Origin: CAYMZZ01 sp047600605
Lineage (GTDB): Bacteria > Bacteroidota > Bacteroidia > Chitinophagales > Chitinophagaceae
Assembly: GCA_047600605.1 (NCBI GenBank)
Contig: JASGKK010000002.1
Location: 310,001 to 374,000, forward strand
DNA: 64,000 nucleotides
Direction of reading: 5' to 3'
Shown here: in pieces, positions 8,261-18,287 of the stretch
How positions within the stretch are numbered: position 1 is the stretch's first letter
How the letters are laid out: each line of letters starts with the position of its first letter
Notes under the pieces: model-generated
Seen by the model: only the letters and a program-made list of their open reading frames with translations
Databases searched by the model: none
What the model was told of the DNA's origin: nothing
Translations under genes and position numbers: made by a program

Positions 8261-9319
8261 ATGTATTTATTAGCGATAGACTGGACATATATTTTGGAAA
8301 AATTCCTGCTGGTGGGGTTCATCGTTTCCCTTTCTATGGTGGTAGCGATGTATGCCACATACGGCGAGCGAAAAGTAGCCGCCTGGCTGCAGGACCGTAT
8401 CGGTCCCAACCGTGCCGGCCCTTTCGGTTTGCTGCAACCACTTGCCGATGGCGGTAAACTGTTTTTTAAAGAAGAGATCATTCCGCTGATATCTTCCAAA
8501 TTCCTTTTTATCCTGGGGCCGATACTGGCGATGGTTACCGCACTGCTTACCAGCGCTGTAATACCCTGGGGGCGCCCACTGCATATTGCCGGACGTGATG
8601 TACCGCTGCAGGTAGCCGATATCAACATCGGTATCCTTTACATATTTGGAGTGGTGAGTATTGGTGTTTACGGCATCATGATCGGCGGTTGGGCTTCCAA
8701 TAATAAATTTTCCCTGCTGGCTGCTGTACGTGGCGCTTCACAGATGGTATCGTATGAGCTGCCCATGGGGCTTTCCCTGCTGGCGGTACTGATGCTGGTG
8801 GGCGATCTGAAAATGAGCTCCATTGTGGCTAACCAGGTAGGCGATGGGTTTTTCAACTGGCATATCTGGTATCAGCCACTGGGCTTCCTGATCTTCTTTA
8901 TTTGCGCACTGGCAGAGTGTAACCGTACACCGTTTGACCTGCCCGAAGCAGAGAATGAGCTCAACTTTGGTTATCACCAGGAGTATTCATCCATGAAACT
9001 CGGCTTCTATCTTTTTGCGGAATATATCAACATGTTTATCAGTGGTGTGGTAATGGCCACACTCTATTTCGGAGGGTATGATATTCCTTTTGTAAATGAA
9101 GCCAACTGGAATATTGATCAGAACCTGCTGGCATTGATCGGCTTTGCCGTGCTGCTGGCCAAGGCGTTCTTCTTTGTATTTGTGTTTATGTGGATTCGCT
9201 GGACCATCCCGCGTTTCCGGTATGATCAGCTGATGAAACTGGGTTGGGCCCGACTGATACCACTGGCCCTGTTCAACATGGTGATTACGGCTGCAGTGAT
9301 ACTGTGGTTGAAAAAATAG
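8261..9319 (+). CDS. nuoH: NADH-quinone oxidoreductase subunit H
   Basis: NuoH is the membrane subunit that completes the quinone chamber and starts the proton pathway. It shows about eight hydrophobic segments and the family signatures YGERKVAAWLQDRIGPNRAG, AECNRTPFDLPEAENEL and WIRWTIPRFRYDQLM. The ATG at 8261 gives 352 residues and avoids overlap with nuoG. A longer reading from 8213 overlaps nuoG by 38 bases and lacks family similarity at its start. Confidence 0.97.
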   Translation: MYLLAIDWTYILEKFLLVGFIVSLSMVVAMYATYGERKVAAWLQDRIGPNRAGPFGLLQPLADGGKLFFKEEIIPLISSKFLFILGPILAMVTALLTSAVIPWGRPLHIAGRDVPLQVADINIGILYIFGVVSIGVYGIMIGGWASNNKFSLLAAVRGASQMVSYELPMGLSLLAVLMLVGDLKMSSIVANQVGDGFFNWHIWYQPLGFLIFFICALAECNRTPFDLPEAENELNFGYHQEYSSMKLGFYLFAEYINMFISGVVMATLYFGGYDIPFVNEANWNIDQNLLALIGFAVLLAKAFFFVFVFMWIRWTIPRFRYDQLMKLGWARLIPLALFNMVITAAVILWLKK

Positions 9320-9387
9320 AAGTGAAAGATGAGCTGACCTTTGTGATTATCATGCAGGTTTACCCTGCTAAATGAGTACAGAGGGTA

Positions 9388-9395
9388 TATATTTG
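9388..9395 (+). promoter_or_regulatory. Possible internal promoter -7 box before nuoI
   Basis: TATATTTG fits TAnnTTTG and lies 35 bases before the nuoI ATG, in the 110-base gap after nuoH. No matching -33 element was found. It could give separate expression of nuoI-N, but chance occurrence is possible. Confidence 0.3.
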
Positions 9396-9429
9396 CGAAA
9401 ATTAAAAAAACGCGTAAGCGGATAAGAAT

Positions 9430-9960
9430 ATGCAACTGACATCGAGAGCAAAACCGGTAGATCGTAAGCCAATGACCTGGCTGGAGCGTATCTATCTGTG
9501 GAATATTTTCAAGGGAATGATGATCACCCTTTCGCACCTTTTCAAGCGTAAGGCCACTATCAAATATCCCGAAGAAAAACGCAGCTTTTCAAAAGTGTTC
9601 CGGGGGCTGCATATCCTCAACCGCGATGAGGAAGGACGTGAGCGCTGTACGGCCTGCGGTCTTTGTGCCGTAGCCTGCCCTGCAGAGGCTATTACCATGG
9701 AAGCTGCCGAGCGTCAGCCCGGAGAAGAGAACCTGTACCGCGAAGAAAAATATGCAGCCAAATATGAGATCAACATGCTGCGCTGCATCTTCTGCGGCTA
9801 TTGCGAAGAGGCCTGTCCCAAAGATGCGATCTATCTGTCACAGACTTTTGCCCCGTCCAACTATGGACGTGAGGGTTTTATTTATAAGAAAACAGACCTG
9901 CTGATCCCCGATCCCAAAACAGATCCGGAAGGATACAGGAAGGCGAAAGGAGAAGCGTGA
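9430..9960 (+). CDS. nuoI: NADH-quinone oxidoreductase subunit I
   Basis: NuoI is the ferredoxin-like subunit with [4Fe-4S] clusters N6a and N6b. Two complete motifs are visible, CTACGLCAVACP and CIFCGYCEEACP, each followed by the usual (A/D)AI. The 176-residue length is typical. The N-terminus carries the amphipathic membrane-contact segment common in the family. A purine-rich repeat starts right after the stop codon. Confidence 0.97.
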   Translation: MQLTSRAKPVDRKPMTWLERIYLWNIFKGMMITLSHLFKRKATIKYPEEKRSFSKVFRGLHILNRDEEGRERCTACGLCAVACPAEAITMEAAERQPGEENLYREEKYAAKYEINMLRCIFCGYCEEACPKDAIYLSQTFAPSNYGREGFIYKKTDLLIPDPKTDPEGYRKAKGEA

Positions 9961-9995
9961 GATAAGGTGGAAGGGGAAAGGTAGAAGGTTAAGAG
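9961..9995. repeat. Purine-rich single-arm repeat between nuoI and nuoJ
   Basis: The stretch is made of AAGGTGGAAGG/AAAGGTAGAAGG words, the same as the purine arms at about 4.5, 5.7 and 21.6 kb. No pyrimidine arm lies nearby in this gap. Confidence 0.5.
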
Positions 9996-10070
9996 AGAGT
10001 AATAATAAAATATTGAATTGACAGATATATCCGGTAATAGCCGGTAGCATTGTTCAACAGCTTAAGAGAA

Positions 10071-10571
10071 ATGAATATTACACAAATACTATTCTGGCTG
10101 CTTTCGGTAACAGCACTGTTTGGTGCCATGATGGTCGTAACCAGCAGAAATCCCGTTTACAGTGTGCTGTGGCTGATCCTCACTTTCTTTTCCATTTCTG
10201 GTCACTATATCCTGCTGAATGCACAGTTTCTGGCAATCGTGAATATCATCGTATATGCGGGTGCTATCATGGTATTGTTTCTGTTTGTGATCATGCTCAT
10301 GAATCTGAATAAAGGCGCAGAACCAACCCGTGGCCGCTGGATCAAATTTGCGGGAGCTATTTCCGGAGGATGTTTATTGCTGGTGCTTGTAGCGGCTTTG
10401 CGCAGCACGGAAGTGAGCAGCAAGTCGGTGCAGGTAGGTGTGGGTGAGATCGGACTGATCAAGAACCTGGGCCGTGAACTGTTTACCAATTATGTAGTAC
10501 CCTTTGAGATCAGCAGTATCCTGTTTCTGAGTGCCATGATCGGTGCTGTGGTGATTGGTAAAAAAGATTAA
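10071..10571 (+). CDS. nuoJ: NADH-quinone oxidoreductase subunit J
   Basis: NuoJ is a small membrane-arm subunit with five predicted hydrophobic segments. It contains the family pattern NPVYSVLWLILTF and the conserved IVYAGAIMVLFLFVIMLMN helix. The ATG at 10071 is chosen over an upstream in-frame TTG at 10050 and gives 166 residues. It lies 46 bases upstream of nuoK, in the usual J-K-L-M-N order. Confidence 0.96.
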   Translation: MNITQILFWLLSVTALFGAMMVVTSRNPVYSVLWLILTFFSISGHYILLNAQFLAIVNIIVYAGAIMVLFLFVIMLMNLNKGAEPTRGRWIKFAGAISGGCLLLVLVAALRSTEVSSKSVQVGVGEIGLIKNLGRELFTNYVVPFEISSILFLSAMIGAVVIGKKD

Positions 10572-10617
10572 TTCAGAAACGGCAAAATCAATTGATAACT
10601 GAAATCATTATCTGCAA

Positions 10618-10953
10618 ATGCCAATAAATTATTACATATTTCTGTCCATCGCGCTGTTTTGCATCGGTATTGCCGGGGTACTGACCCGCCGCAATGCCAT
10701 CATCATTTTTATGTGCATCGAGCTTATGCTGAATGCGGTGAACCTGCTGCTGGTAGCTTTTTCCAAAATGCATAGTGCTGCGGCAGCAGCCCTGCCCGAT
10801 GCAGCTACAGCAGGTACAGATGGACAGTTGTTCGTATTCTTCATCATGGTAGTGGCGGCAGCGGAAGTAAGTGTGGGATTGGCTATCATCGTGATGATGT
10901 ACAGGAATATTCATTCAGTAGATGTCAATTTCCTGAATCGCTTAAAACATTAA
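10618..10953 (+). CDS. nuoK: NADH-quinone oxidoreductase subunit K
   Basis: NuoK is the MrpC-like membrane subunit involved in proton translocation. It is 111 residues with three hydrophobic helices. The conserved membrane glutamates are present in IFMCIELMLNAVNL and in VAAAEVSVGLAIIV. A short Ala-rich loop (AAAAALPDAATAG) between helices 2 and 3 makes it slightly longer than the roughly 100-residue norm. Confidence 0.96.
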   Translation: MPINYYIFLSIALFCIGIAGVLTRRNAIIIFMCIELMLNAVNLLLVAFSKMHSAAAAALPDAATAGTDGQLFVFFIMVVAAAEVSVGLAIIVMMYRNIHSVDVNFLNRLKH

Positions 10954-11002
10954 TTAATAAAAAACTTCAAAAACCTGTCTTGATCGGGTTTGGAGGGGAT
11001 TT

Positions 11003-12910
11003 ATGAAGAACATTTTAGAACTGGCTTACCTGGTACCGCTTTTCCCGCTGATCGGTTTTCTGATCAATGGCCTGGGAAGAAAATCCTTGTCAAAATCAAT
11101 GATCGGCATCATTGGCAGCGGAGCCATCCTGGCTTCCTTTGTCGTGAGTCTGCTGATCTTTTTCCAGGTAAAGGGTGGCAACACCGATGTGGTAAATTAT
11201 TTCAGCTTCATCCGCGCGGGTGCCGACAATATTCCTTTTGCCTTCCAGATAGACCAGTTGTCTTCTATCTTCCTGCTTATCATTACGGGTGTGGGATTCC
11301 TGATCCACGTATATTCTACCTCTTACATGCATGAGGAGAAGACAGAACATTTTGGCCGCTACTTTGCCTATCTCAACCTCTTCGTGTTTTCGATGCTGCT
11401 GCTGGTCATGGGCGCCAACTATGTGATCATGTTCATCGGCTGGGAAGGTGTGGGCCTCTGCTCTTACCTGCTCATCGGTTTCTGGTTCAAAAATCCCGAG
11501 TACAACAAGGCGGCCAATAAGGCTTTCATCATGAACCGTATTGGTGACCTGGCTTTCCTGATCGCTATTTTCTGGATCATTGGTAAAGTGGGTACAGTAG
11601 GGTATCATGAAGTGATAGCCGCGGCCGAAGGAAATAAGTTCTCTACTGCCGATATTACCGGCATCACGATTTTACTCTTTATTGGTGCTACCGGTAAGAG
11701 TGCGCAGATACCCTTGTATACCTGGTTGCCCGATGCCATGGCCGGTCCCACACCCGTGTCGGCCCTGATCCACGCGGCTACGATGGTGACCGCTGGTATC
11801 TATATGATTGCCCGCAGCAATGTGCTGTACAGCATGTCGCCGCTTACGCTCAATATTATTACCTATGTGGGTCTGGCTACAGCATTGCTGGCAGCAACAA
11901 TAGCGCTCAAACAAAATGATATTAAGAAAGTACTGGCCTATTCAACAGTGAGCCAACTGGGTTATATGTTCCTGGCCCTGGGTACAGGTGCTTATGTAGC
12001 AGCTGTATTTCATGTCATGACACACGCATTCTTCAAAGCCCTGCTCTTCCTGGGTAGCGGTAGTGTGATCCATGCCATGGGCGGTGAGCAGGATATCCGC
12101 AAGATGGGTGGCCTGAACAAATACATGAAGGTCACACATATCACCTTCCTGCTGGGCTGTCTGGCCATTGCAGGTATTCCCCTCTTCTCCGGCTTCTTCT
12201 CCAAAGACGAGATCCTGGCCAGTGCATTTGGAAAAAGCCCGGTGATCTATGCGGTGGGACTCTTCACCGCATTGCTGACAGCTTTCTATATGTTCCGTTT
12301 ATATGCCACTACCTTCCGCGGCAGTTTCCGCGGTACACATGAGCAGGAGCATCATTTGCACGAAAGTCCTTCAGCTATTACGATCCCGCTGATCGTACTG
12401 GCTGTATTGTCGGTCATCGGTGGCTTTATCGGCATTCCGGAATTTATCATGCATGGTGGTCATAAGCTGGCGGAGTTTCTGCAACCAATAGTGGAGCCTT
12501 CTGCCAAACTGCTGCCGGCACATGAAATAAGTCACAGCACAGAGTGGATACTGACTGGCGTGTCATCTGCACTCATTATTGGAGTAGTCTTCTTTGCCTG
12601 GAACAAATTCAGCCGTAAACCCGATACCGAAGAGGCCACCGGTTTTGGAAAAGTGCTGGCCAATAAATGGTATGTAGACGAATTGTATGAAAAGGCAATT
12701 GTGAACCCGCTGGCAAAGCTGGGCGGTTTCTTCAATAATATATTTGAAAAACTGGTGGTAGATGGTCTGGTCAACGGAGTGGGTCGCCTGGTGAGCTATG
12801 GTAGCCGTCAGCTGCGCCTGCTGCAGAGCGGTCAGGTAGGCAGCTATGTGCTGTTGATGGTGCTGAGCATACTGCTGGTATTTGTAATTCAATTTTTCCT
12901 GAGAAAATAA
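11003..12910 (+). CDS. nuoL: NADH-quinone oxidoreductase subunit L
   Basis: NuoL is the distal antiporter-like proton-pumping subunit, with the long lateral helix at its C-terminus. It is 635 residues with many hydrophobic helices. The family motifs include FIGWEGVGLCSYLLIGFW (lysine/glutamate channel region) and TWLPDAMAGPTPVSALIHAATMV. ATG at 11003 follows a GGAGGG-like purine stretch. It is full length and in the standard position between nuoK and nuoM. Confidence 0.97.
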   Translation: MKNILELAYLVPLFPLIGFLINGLGRKSLSKSMIGIIGSGAILASFVVSLLIFFQVKGGNTDVVNYFSFIRAGADNIPFAFQIDQLSSIFLLIITGVGFLIHVYSTSYMHEEKTEHFGRYFAYLNLFVFSMLLLVMGANYVIMFIGWEGVGLCSYLLIGFWFKNPEYNKAANKAFIMNRIGDLAFLIAIFWIIGKVGTVGYHEVIAAAEGNKFSTADITGITILLFIGATGKSAQIPLYTWLPDAMAGPTPVSALIHAATMVTAGIYMIARSNVLYSMSPLTLNIITYVGLATALLAATIALKQNDIKKVLAYSTVSQLGYMFLALGTGAYVAAVFHVMTHAFFKALLFLGSGSVIHAMGGEQDIRKMGGLNKYMKVTHITFLLGCLAIAGIPLFSGFFSKDEILASAFGKSPVIYAVGLFTALLTAFYMFRLYATTFRGSFRGTHEQEHHLHESPSAITIPLIVLAVLSVIGGFIGIPEFIMHGGHKLAEFLQPIVEPSAKLLPAHEISHSTEWILTGVSSALIIGVVFFAWNKFSRKPDTEEATGFGKVLANKWYVDELYEKAIVNPLAKLGGFFNNIFEKLVVDGLVNGVGRLVSYGSRQLRLLQSGQVGSYVLLMVLSILLVFVIQFFLRK

Positions 12911-12930
12911 ACAGGTAGTCGGCAATTATT

Positions 12931-14403
12931 ATGATCACTTTATTATTGATATTGATCCCGCTGCTTACAGGATTGGCTGCATTCTTTTTCCGCGACGAAA
13001 AAACGGTGCGCGCCTGGGCTTTGTTCTCCTCCGTAGTCACGCTGGCGGTATCCCTGCTGGGACTGACCGTTTTGAATAAGCCGGAGTACCTGGCACATCA
13101 GTCACAATGGCTGGGCTCACTGGGTAGCAGCTTTTCGCTGAAGCTCGATGGTATGGGCCAGTTGCTCTGCCTGCTCACCGCTGTTGCATTTCCGCTGATA
13201 TTGCTTTCTACCTGGAAGGCCAGTTACCGCAGAGCGGCCAGTTTTTTTGCGTTGATGCTGCTCTCACAGGCCGGCCTCATGGGCGTATTCCTTGCTGCAG
13301 ATGCATTGCTGTTCTATTTTTTCTGGGAGCTTGCACTTATTCCTGTTTACTTCCTTTGCTCCCAATGGGGTGGCGAAAAAAGAATCCCGGTTACCTTCAA
13401 ATTTTTCATTTACACATTTGTTGGCTCACTGCTCATGCTGGTGGCCATCCTTTATATTTATTCCCAGACAGCAGACAGAAGTTTTGCACTGGCCTCTTTC
13501 ACCCATGTATTGCTTAAACCCAATGAGCAGCTCTGGTTGTTTGTTGCCTTTGTGGTAGCGTTTGGTATCAAGATGCCGATATTTCCTTTCCATACCTGGC
13601 AGCCCGATACCTATGAGCAGTCACCTACTGCCGTGACCATGGTGCTGAGTGGCGTAATGGTAAAGATGGGTGTATTTGGATTGCTGCGCTGGTTGTTGCC
13701 CGTCATTCCTTTTTCTGCTTATCAACTTGGGGATAACGTAATGACCCTGGCTATCATCGGTATGATCTATGCATCGCTGATAGCGATCCGGCAGGATGAC
13801 ATCAAACGCCTGGTGGCTTATAGTTCTATTGCTCACATTGGCCTGATGGCGGCAGCTATTTTCGCAATCAATGAGACGGCTATGCAGGGGGTGATGATCC
13901 AGATGTTCAGCCACGGTATCAACATCATTGGTATGTGGATGGTGGTGGAAGTGATAGAACGTCAATACGGCACCCGTAAAATATCGGAGCTGGGCGGGCT
14001 GGCGCAAAAAGCACCGGCTATGGCCATACTTTTCCTGATCGTTGCGCTTGCCAATATTGCATTACCACTGACCAACGCATTTGTGGGTGAGTTCCTGATG
14101 TTTACTGGTATTTTCAATAGTACCAATACACGGTTTGCAGCCTGGTTTACTGTAGCTGCTGGTCTCTGTATCATTTTTGCAGCCGTGTATACGCTCAACC
14201 TCATGCGCAAGACATTTTATGGTGAGCCCGGTCCGCGTGTAACCGCAGCGATCGATCTGCAACTCAACGAAAAACTGGCACTGATAGTAATAGTGGCACT
14301 CATCTTCTGGTTTGGTGTGAATCCCCAGCCTATGCTGGACCTCACACAGGATGTAAGTGCTTCTATCATTAAAGCAGTAATGAACTCTGTTTCTCCTAAA
14401 TAA
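12931..14403 (+). CDS. nuoM: NADH-quinone oxidoreductase subunit M
   Basis: NuoM is the second antiporter-like proton-pumping subunit. It is 490 residues and almost wholly membrane helices. Key motifs are FFWELALIPVYFLCSQWGG and PFHTWQPDTYEQSPTAVTMV, which carry the conserved membrane Glu, and QDDIKRLVAYSSIAHIG. It starts 20 bases after nuoL and ends 16 bases before nuoN. Confidence 0.97.
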   Translation: MITLLLILIPLLTGLAAFFFRDEKTVRAWALFSSVVTLAVSLLGLTVLNKPEYLAHQSQWLGSLGSSFSLKLDGMGQLLCLLTAVAFPLILLSTWKASYRRAASFFALMLLSQAGLMGVFLAADALLFYFFWELALIPVYFLCSQWGGEKRIPVTFKFFIYTFVGSLLMLVAILYIYSQTADRSFALASFTHVLLKPNEQLWLFVAFVVAFGIKMPIFPFHTWQPDTYEQSPTAVTMVLSGVMVKMGVFGLLRWLLPVIPFSAYQLGDNVMTLAIIGMIYASLIAIRQDDIKRLVAYSSIAHIGLMAAAIFAINETAMQGVMIQMFSHGINIIGMWMVVEVIERQYGTRKISELGGLAQKAPAMAILFLIVALANIALPLTNAFVGEFLMFTGIFNSTNTRFAAWFTVAAGLCIIFAAVYTLNLMRKTFYGEPGPRVTAAIDLQLNEKLALIVIVALIFWFGVNPQPMLDLTQDVSASIIKAVMNSVSPK

Positions 14404-14419
14404 GTAAGCGAATAGCAAT

Positions 14420-15793
14420 ATGAACGCATTAATAATATCGGCAATTTTAGGTGTGATCATGATGTTCAGCGGTATCCTGCTGAAACAAAAGAGTGGAGTG
14501 AGGGGTATCGCCATCGGTGGACTGATCCTGGTGCTGTTGTCCAATGTGCTGGAGATGAATGGCACACATTTCTTTAATGTGAACCTTCATGGTATGATGG
14601 AGTTTGATCGCTTCTCATTGCTCTTTGTATCCGTGATCATCGGCGCCATGCTGTTTTATTTTATCCTGGCAGCGCGCGATATGGAAAAAGTAGGAGGGTA
14701 TTATGCCGAGTATTTTGCCTTGCTGTTCTTTATTCTTTGTGGTATTGTGCTGGTGACCTCTTTCAAATCACTGCTCATCCTCTTCCTGGGTATTGAGATC
14801 ATTTCTATTCCGTTGTATATTCTCACCGGTAGCGATAAACGTAATCTGAAAAGCAATGAGGCTTCGCTGAAATACCTGCTCACCGGTTCTTTTTCCACCG
14901 GCCTCATGCTGATGGGTATTGCGCTGATCTACGGAGCCACCGGTACATTTGATGTGGCCAAAATGAAACTGGGTTTGAGTGATCAGCCCGAGTTGCTGGC
15001 TATAGCCGGTATGCTGTTGTTGTTGTTCTCCATGTCGTTTAAGGTATCGGCAGCTCCTTTCCATTTCTGGACACCCGATGTGTATGATGGAGCGCCCACT
15101 GTATTTACTTCCTTTATGGCCACTATTGTAAAGGCGGCTGTATTTATAGGGTTTATCCGTTTGTTTGGCGATACATTTGGTGGCATGGCACCCAAATGGC
15201 AATTCTGGGTGGCGGTGCTGGCGGCAGCAACACTATTTATTGGAAATATTACAGCAGTATTCCAGCAGAGCGTAAAACGTATGCTGGCCTACTCCAGTAT
15301 TGCGCAGGCCGGTTTCATGCTGCTGGCCCTGTTTGCCATGAACCAGGATGCGCGCGAGGGTATCCTGTTGTATTCCGTAGCTTATAGCCTGGCCACTATC
15401 GGCATTTTTGCTGTGCTGGCCCGTATGAACGATTATACATTCGAAGGATTCAATGGTCTGGCCCGTCGTCAGCCGCTTGTGGCTGCTGTGCTGACTATCT
15501 GCCTGCTGTCGCTGGCAGGCATACCGCTTACGGCAGGGTTCCTGGCCAAATTCTATATGCTGAAGGCGGCAATGGCTGCCGGCACCCAGTTCTGGCTGGT
15601 GATCTTTGCTGTATTGATGGCGGCAGTGAGTGTATATTACTATTTCCGTGTCATCCAGGCCATGTATTTCAAGGATGGCGAAGCCAATGTAACTGTTTCT
15701 ACCGGGTTCAAAACAGCCCTGGTTGTGCTGGCAGCGCTGATCATCGTACTGGGTATTGCACCGGAGTTTATCCTCTACTGGCTTTATTTTTAA
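14420..15793 (+). CDS. nuoN: NADH-quinone oxidoreductase subunit N
   Basis: NuoN is the third antiporter-like subunit and the last nuo gene here. It is 457 residues and polytopic. The motifs LGIEIISIPLYILTGS, PFHFWTPDVYDGAPTVFTSF and QQSVKRMLAYSSIAQAGFM are typical. With it all 14 nuo subunits are present. No clear terminator follows, and the permease gene begins 59 bases later. Confidence 0.97.
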   Translation: MNALIISAILGVIMMFSGILLKQKSGVRGIAIGGLILVLLSNVLEMNGTHFFNVNLHGMMEFDRFSLLFVSVIIGAMLFYFILAARDMEKVGGYYAEYFALLFFILCGIVLVTSFKSLLILFLGIEIISIPLYILTGSDKRNLKSNEASLKYLLTGSFSTGLMLMGIALIYGATGTFDVAKMKLGLSDQPELLAIAGMLLLLFSMSFKVSAAPFHFWTPDVYDGAPTVFTSFMATIVKAAVFIGFIRLFGDTFGGMAPKWQFWVAVLAAATLFIGNITAVFQQSVKRMLAYSSIAQAGFMLLALFAMNQDAREGILLYSVAYSLATIGIFAVLARMNDYTFEGFNGLARRQPLVAAVLTICLLSLAGIPLTAGFLAKFYMLKAAMAAGTQFWLVIFAVLMAAVSVYYYFRVIQAMYFKDGEANVTVSTGFKTALVVLAALIIVLGIAPEFILYWLYF

Positions 15794-15852
15794 CCTGCCG
15801 TTCATCCACAGAATATTTGTGTTCCCGATACTTTCGCTAATTTGGGGACGTA

Positions 15853-17130
15853 ATGAAGTTCAGTGATGTTTTTCTGCTGGCCTGGCGTACCGTGCGTGCA
15901 AACAAATTGCGCACCGGCCTTACTGTTGCCATTATCGCATTCGGCATTATGGCGCTGGTGGGTATCATTACAGCCATCAAGGCCATGAATCAAAAGTTTT
16001 CCGAGAGCTTTTCTACCATGGGGGCCAATGCGTTTACCATACGCTATAAATCCCGCAATATCCGTTTTGGCGGTGGCGGCAATGGCGAAGTAAAACTTAC
16101 TAAACGCAGTAATCGCCGTGAGAAGAAATCCAATCTCGACAAGCCTATCTCCAAAGACGAGGCCGAGCTGTTTATTCAGCATTACAAATATCCCGCCACT
16201 ACCAGTATTTCCATTTTTGGCAATCGTAATACCATCGTGTCTTATGAAGACAGGAAGACCAGTCCCAATGTGATGATCATGGGAGGCGATGAGAATTATA
16301 TGCTCATGAATGGATTCAAACTGGCAGATGGGCGCAATATCACCAGAGGGGAGGTACTCAATGGAGGCAATGTATGTCTGCTAGGGTATGATGTGGCCAG
16401 CCGCCTGTTCAAACAGGATCCCAATATGGCTACCAACAAGTTTGTACGGGTCAACAATATTCCTTACCGTGTGCTGGGCGTGCTCGGCAGCCGGGGGTCT
16501 ACCCTTGGGTTCAGCCGCGATAATCTCGTGATCACCAGTTACACCAACATAGAGCGCAATTTCACCACCAGCAATTCCTATGTGATGGCGGTGCTGATAG
16601 ATGATATCCGCCAGATGAATGTGGCGATGGGAGAGGCGGAGGCGGCTTTTCGCCCTATCCGTCGGCTTACGACTACGGAGGAAAGCAACTTTGTGCTGGA
16701 TCGCAGCGATAGTGTGGCAGAGAAGGCCATGAACAGTCTGGGCTTTCTGACCATTTCGGCAACCGTGATCGGGTTTATTACGCTCATAGGAGCAGCTATC
16801 GGTCTGATGAATATCATGCTGGTATCGGTCTCGGAGCGTACCAAGGAGGTGGGTCTGGTAAAAGCCATAGGGGGTAAAAGCAATATGGTACGCCGTCAGT
16901 TTCTGCTCGAAGCCGTGCTGATCAGTGTAATGGGCGCCCTGTTTGGCATTATACTGGGAGTATTTGTCGGCAATGTATTCTCACTGGTACTGGCTACCGG
17001 TTTTGTAGTGCCCTGGGACTGGGTACTGGGCGGTATTCTCATATGCAGTATTGTAGGGCTGGCTGCTGGTGTATATCCTGCATACAAGGCGGGGCGACTG
17101 AACCCCATTGAGGCGTTGCGGTACGAATAA
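15853..17130 (+). CDS. MacB/FtsX-type ABC transporter permease
   Basis: This 425-residue protein has the MacB_PCD plus FtsX architecture. The first TM helix is at about 20-42, followed by a large periplasmic domain of roughly 240 residues and three C-terminal helices. The FtsX signature SVSERTKEVGLVKAIGGK lies before TM3, and the end PAYKAGRLNPIEALRYE is diagnostic of the family. Such permeases work with a separate or distant ATP-binding subunit in lipoprotein, peptide or drug export. No ATPase gene is adjacent, so the substrate is unknown. It may be read through from nuoN. Confidence 0.92.
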   Translation: MKFSDVFLLAWRTVRANKLRTGLTVAIIAFGIMALVGIITAIKAMNQKFSESFSTMGANAFTIRYKSRNIRFGGGGNGEVKLTKRSNRREKKSNLDKPISKDEAELFIQHYKYPATTSISIFGNRNTIVSYEDRKTSPNVMIMGGDENYMLMNGFKLADGRNITRGEVLNGGNVCLLGYDVASRLFKQDPNMATNKFVRVNNIPYRVLGVLGSRGSTLGFSRDNLVITSYTNIERNFTTSNSYVMAVLIDDIRQMNVAMGEAEAAFRPIRRLTTTEESNFVLDRSDSVAEKAMNSLGFLTISATVIGFITLIGAAIGLMNIMLVSVSERTKEVGLVKAIGGKSNMVRRQFLLEAVLISVMGALFGIILGVFVGNVFSLVLATGFVVPWDWVLGGILICSIVGLAAGVYPAYKAGRLNPIEALRYE

Positions 17131-17212
17131 GCTTTAATCGACAAATGAACAGGTTATCCTCATTTTTTCATTGGGAAAATGGCTGCGTTTGAAAAAATCC
17201 TTACCTTGAAGC

Positions 17213-17246
17213 CCCTGTTATAAAAAATATGAACACAGGGATTTTT
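17213..17246 (+). terminator. Probable terminator between the permease and exbB
   Basis: CCCTGT and ACAGGG arms are separated by an AT-rich 16-base loop and followed by ATTTTT. The stem is short, so confidence is moderate. The position fits the end of the nuo/permease transcription unit. Confidence 0.55.
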
Positions 17247-17320
17247 GTATAAACTTTTTCAGTAGAATTGTAGCCTCAAAAAAAAGGCTCCTTAAAATTT
17301 AAAAACTAAAAACTAAGATC

Positions 17321-18181
17321 ATGGCTGAGACTAAACCAACTGCAACCGCATCGGTTAAGGCTACTTCTGTTCAACCCAAAAAAAGCGGCAATGCCATTTC
17401 GTGGATTGCTCCGATCGTTTGTGTGATTGCCGGTTACTGTATCTGGCGTTTCGTATTAGGTGACCCGAATGGATTTAAGGCTCCATCTTCTGAAGGTTGG
17501 TTCTGGCCTGAGCACAAAGAGCCCAAAGACGCCCTGCACCGTATTTATGAAGGTGGTATCATCGTACCCCTGCTGATCGGTATGCTGCTGATGGTTATCG
17601 TGTTCTCTATTGAGCGTTTCCTGACTATCCGTAAGGCGCTGGGTAATGGTTCTATCTCTGACTTTATCCGTAAAGTACAGTATCACCTGGCTAACCGTAA
17701 TGTTGACGCTGCCCTGGCTGAGTGCGACAAACAACGTGGTTCTGTTGCCAACGTAATGAAAGCCGGTCTGCGCCGTTACAAAGAAATGATCAATGAAACT
17801 GGTCTGGATACTGATCAGAAAGTATTGTCTATCCAGAAAGAAGTAGAAGAAGCTACTGCACTGGAACTGCCTATGCTGCAGAAAAACCTGGTATTCCTTT
17901 CTACCATCACTTCAGTAGGTACCCTGGTAGCCCTGCTCGGTACGGTAATTGGTATGATCAAATCATTTGCTGCTCTTGGTGATTCAGGTGGTGGTTCTGA
18001 TTCAAGCGCTCTGGCGGTAGGTATCTCTGAGGCCCTGTATAACACAGCCCTTGGTATCGGTACTTCAGCCCTGGCCCTGATCATGTACAACGTGTTCACT
18101 ACTAAGATCGACTCTATCACTTATGGTATCGATGAGTCTGGCTTTACCCTGACTCAAAGCTTTGCTTCTCTGTACAAATAA
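17321..18181 (+). CDS. exbB: MotA/TolQ/ExbB proton-channel protein
   Basis: ExbB is the pentameric inner-membrane channel subunit that uses the proton gradient to energise TonB. It is 286 residues with an extra N-terminal membrane segment (about 27-46) before the usual three (about 78-102, 191-220 and 238-263). The pore region LSTITSVGTLVALLGTVIGMIKSFAAL and ISEALYNTALGIGTSALALIMYN match the family. It is first in an exbB-exbD-exbD-tonB-tonB cluster. The longer N-terminus is common in Bacteroidota. Confidence 0.93.
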   Translation: MAETKPTATASVKATSVQPKKSGNAISWIAPIVCVIAGYCIWRFVLGDPNGFKAPSSEGWFWPEHKEPKDALHRIYEGGIIVPLLIGMLLMVIVFSIERFLTIRKALGNGSISDFIRKVQYHLANRNVDAALAECDKQRGSVANVMKAGLRRYKEMINETGLDTDQKVLSIQKEVEEATALELPMLQKNLVFLSTITSVGTLVALLGTVIGMIKSFAALGDSGGGSDSSALAVGISEALYNTALGIGTSALALIMYNVFTTKIDSITYGIDESGFTLTQSFASLYK

Positions 18182-18287
18182 TTGAAAATCAGCCCTTATA
18201 GAGGGTTAAGGCAAGAGTGGTCATTTTAACATCCTCTTGTATGGAAAATGTGAATCCTTTCATCTCAATTATTAAATAGAAGCAGAC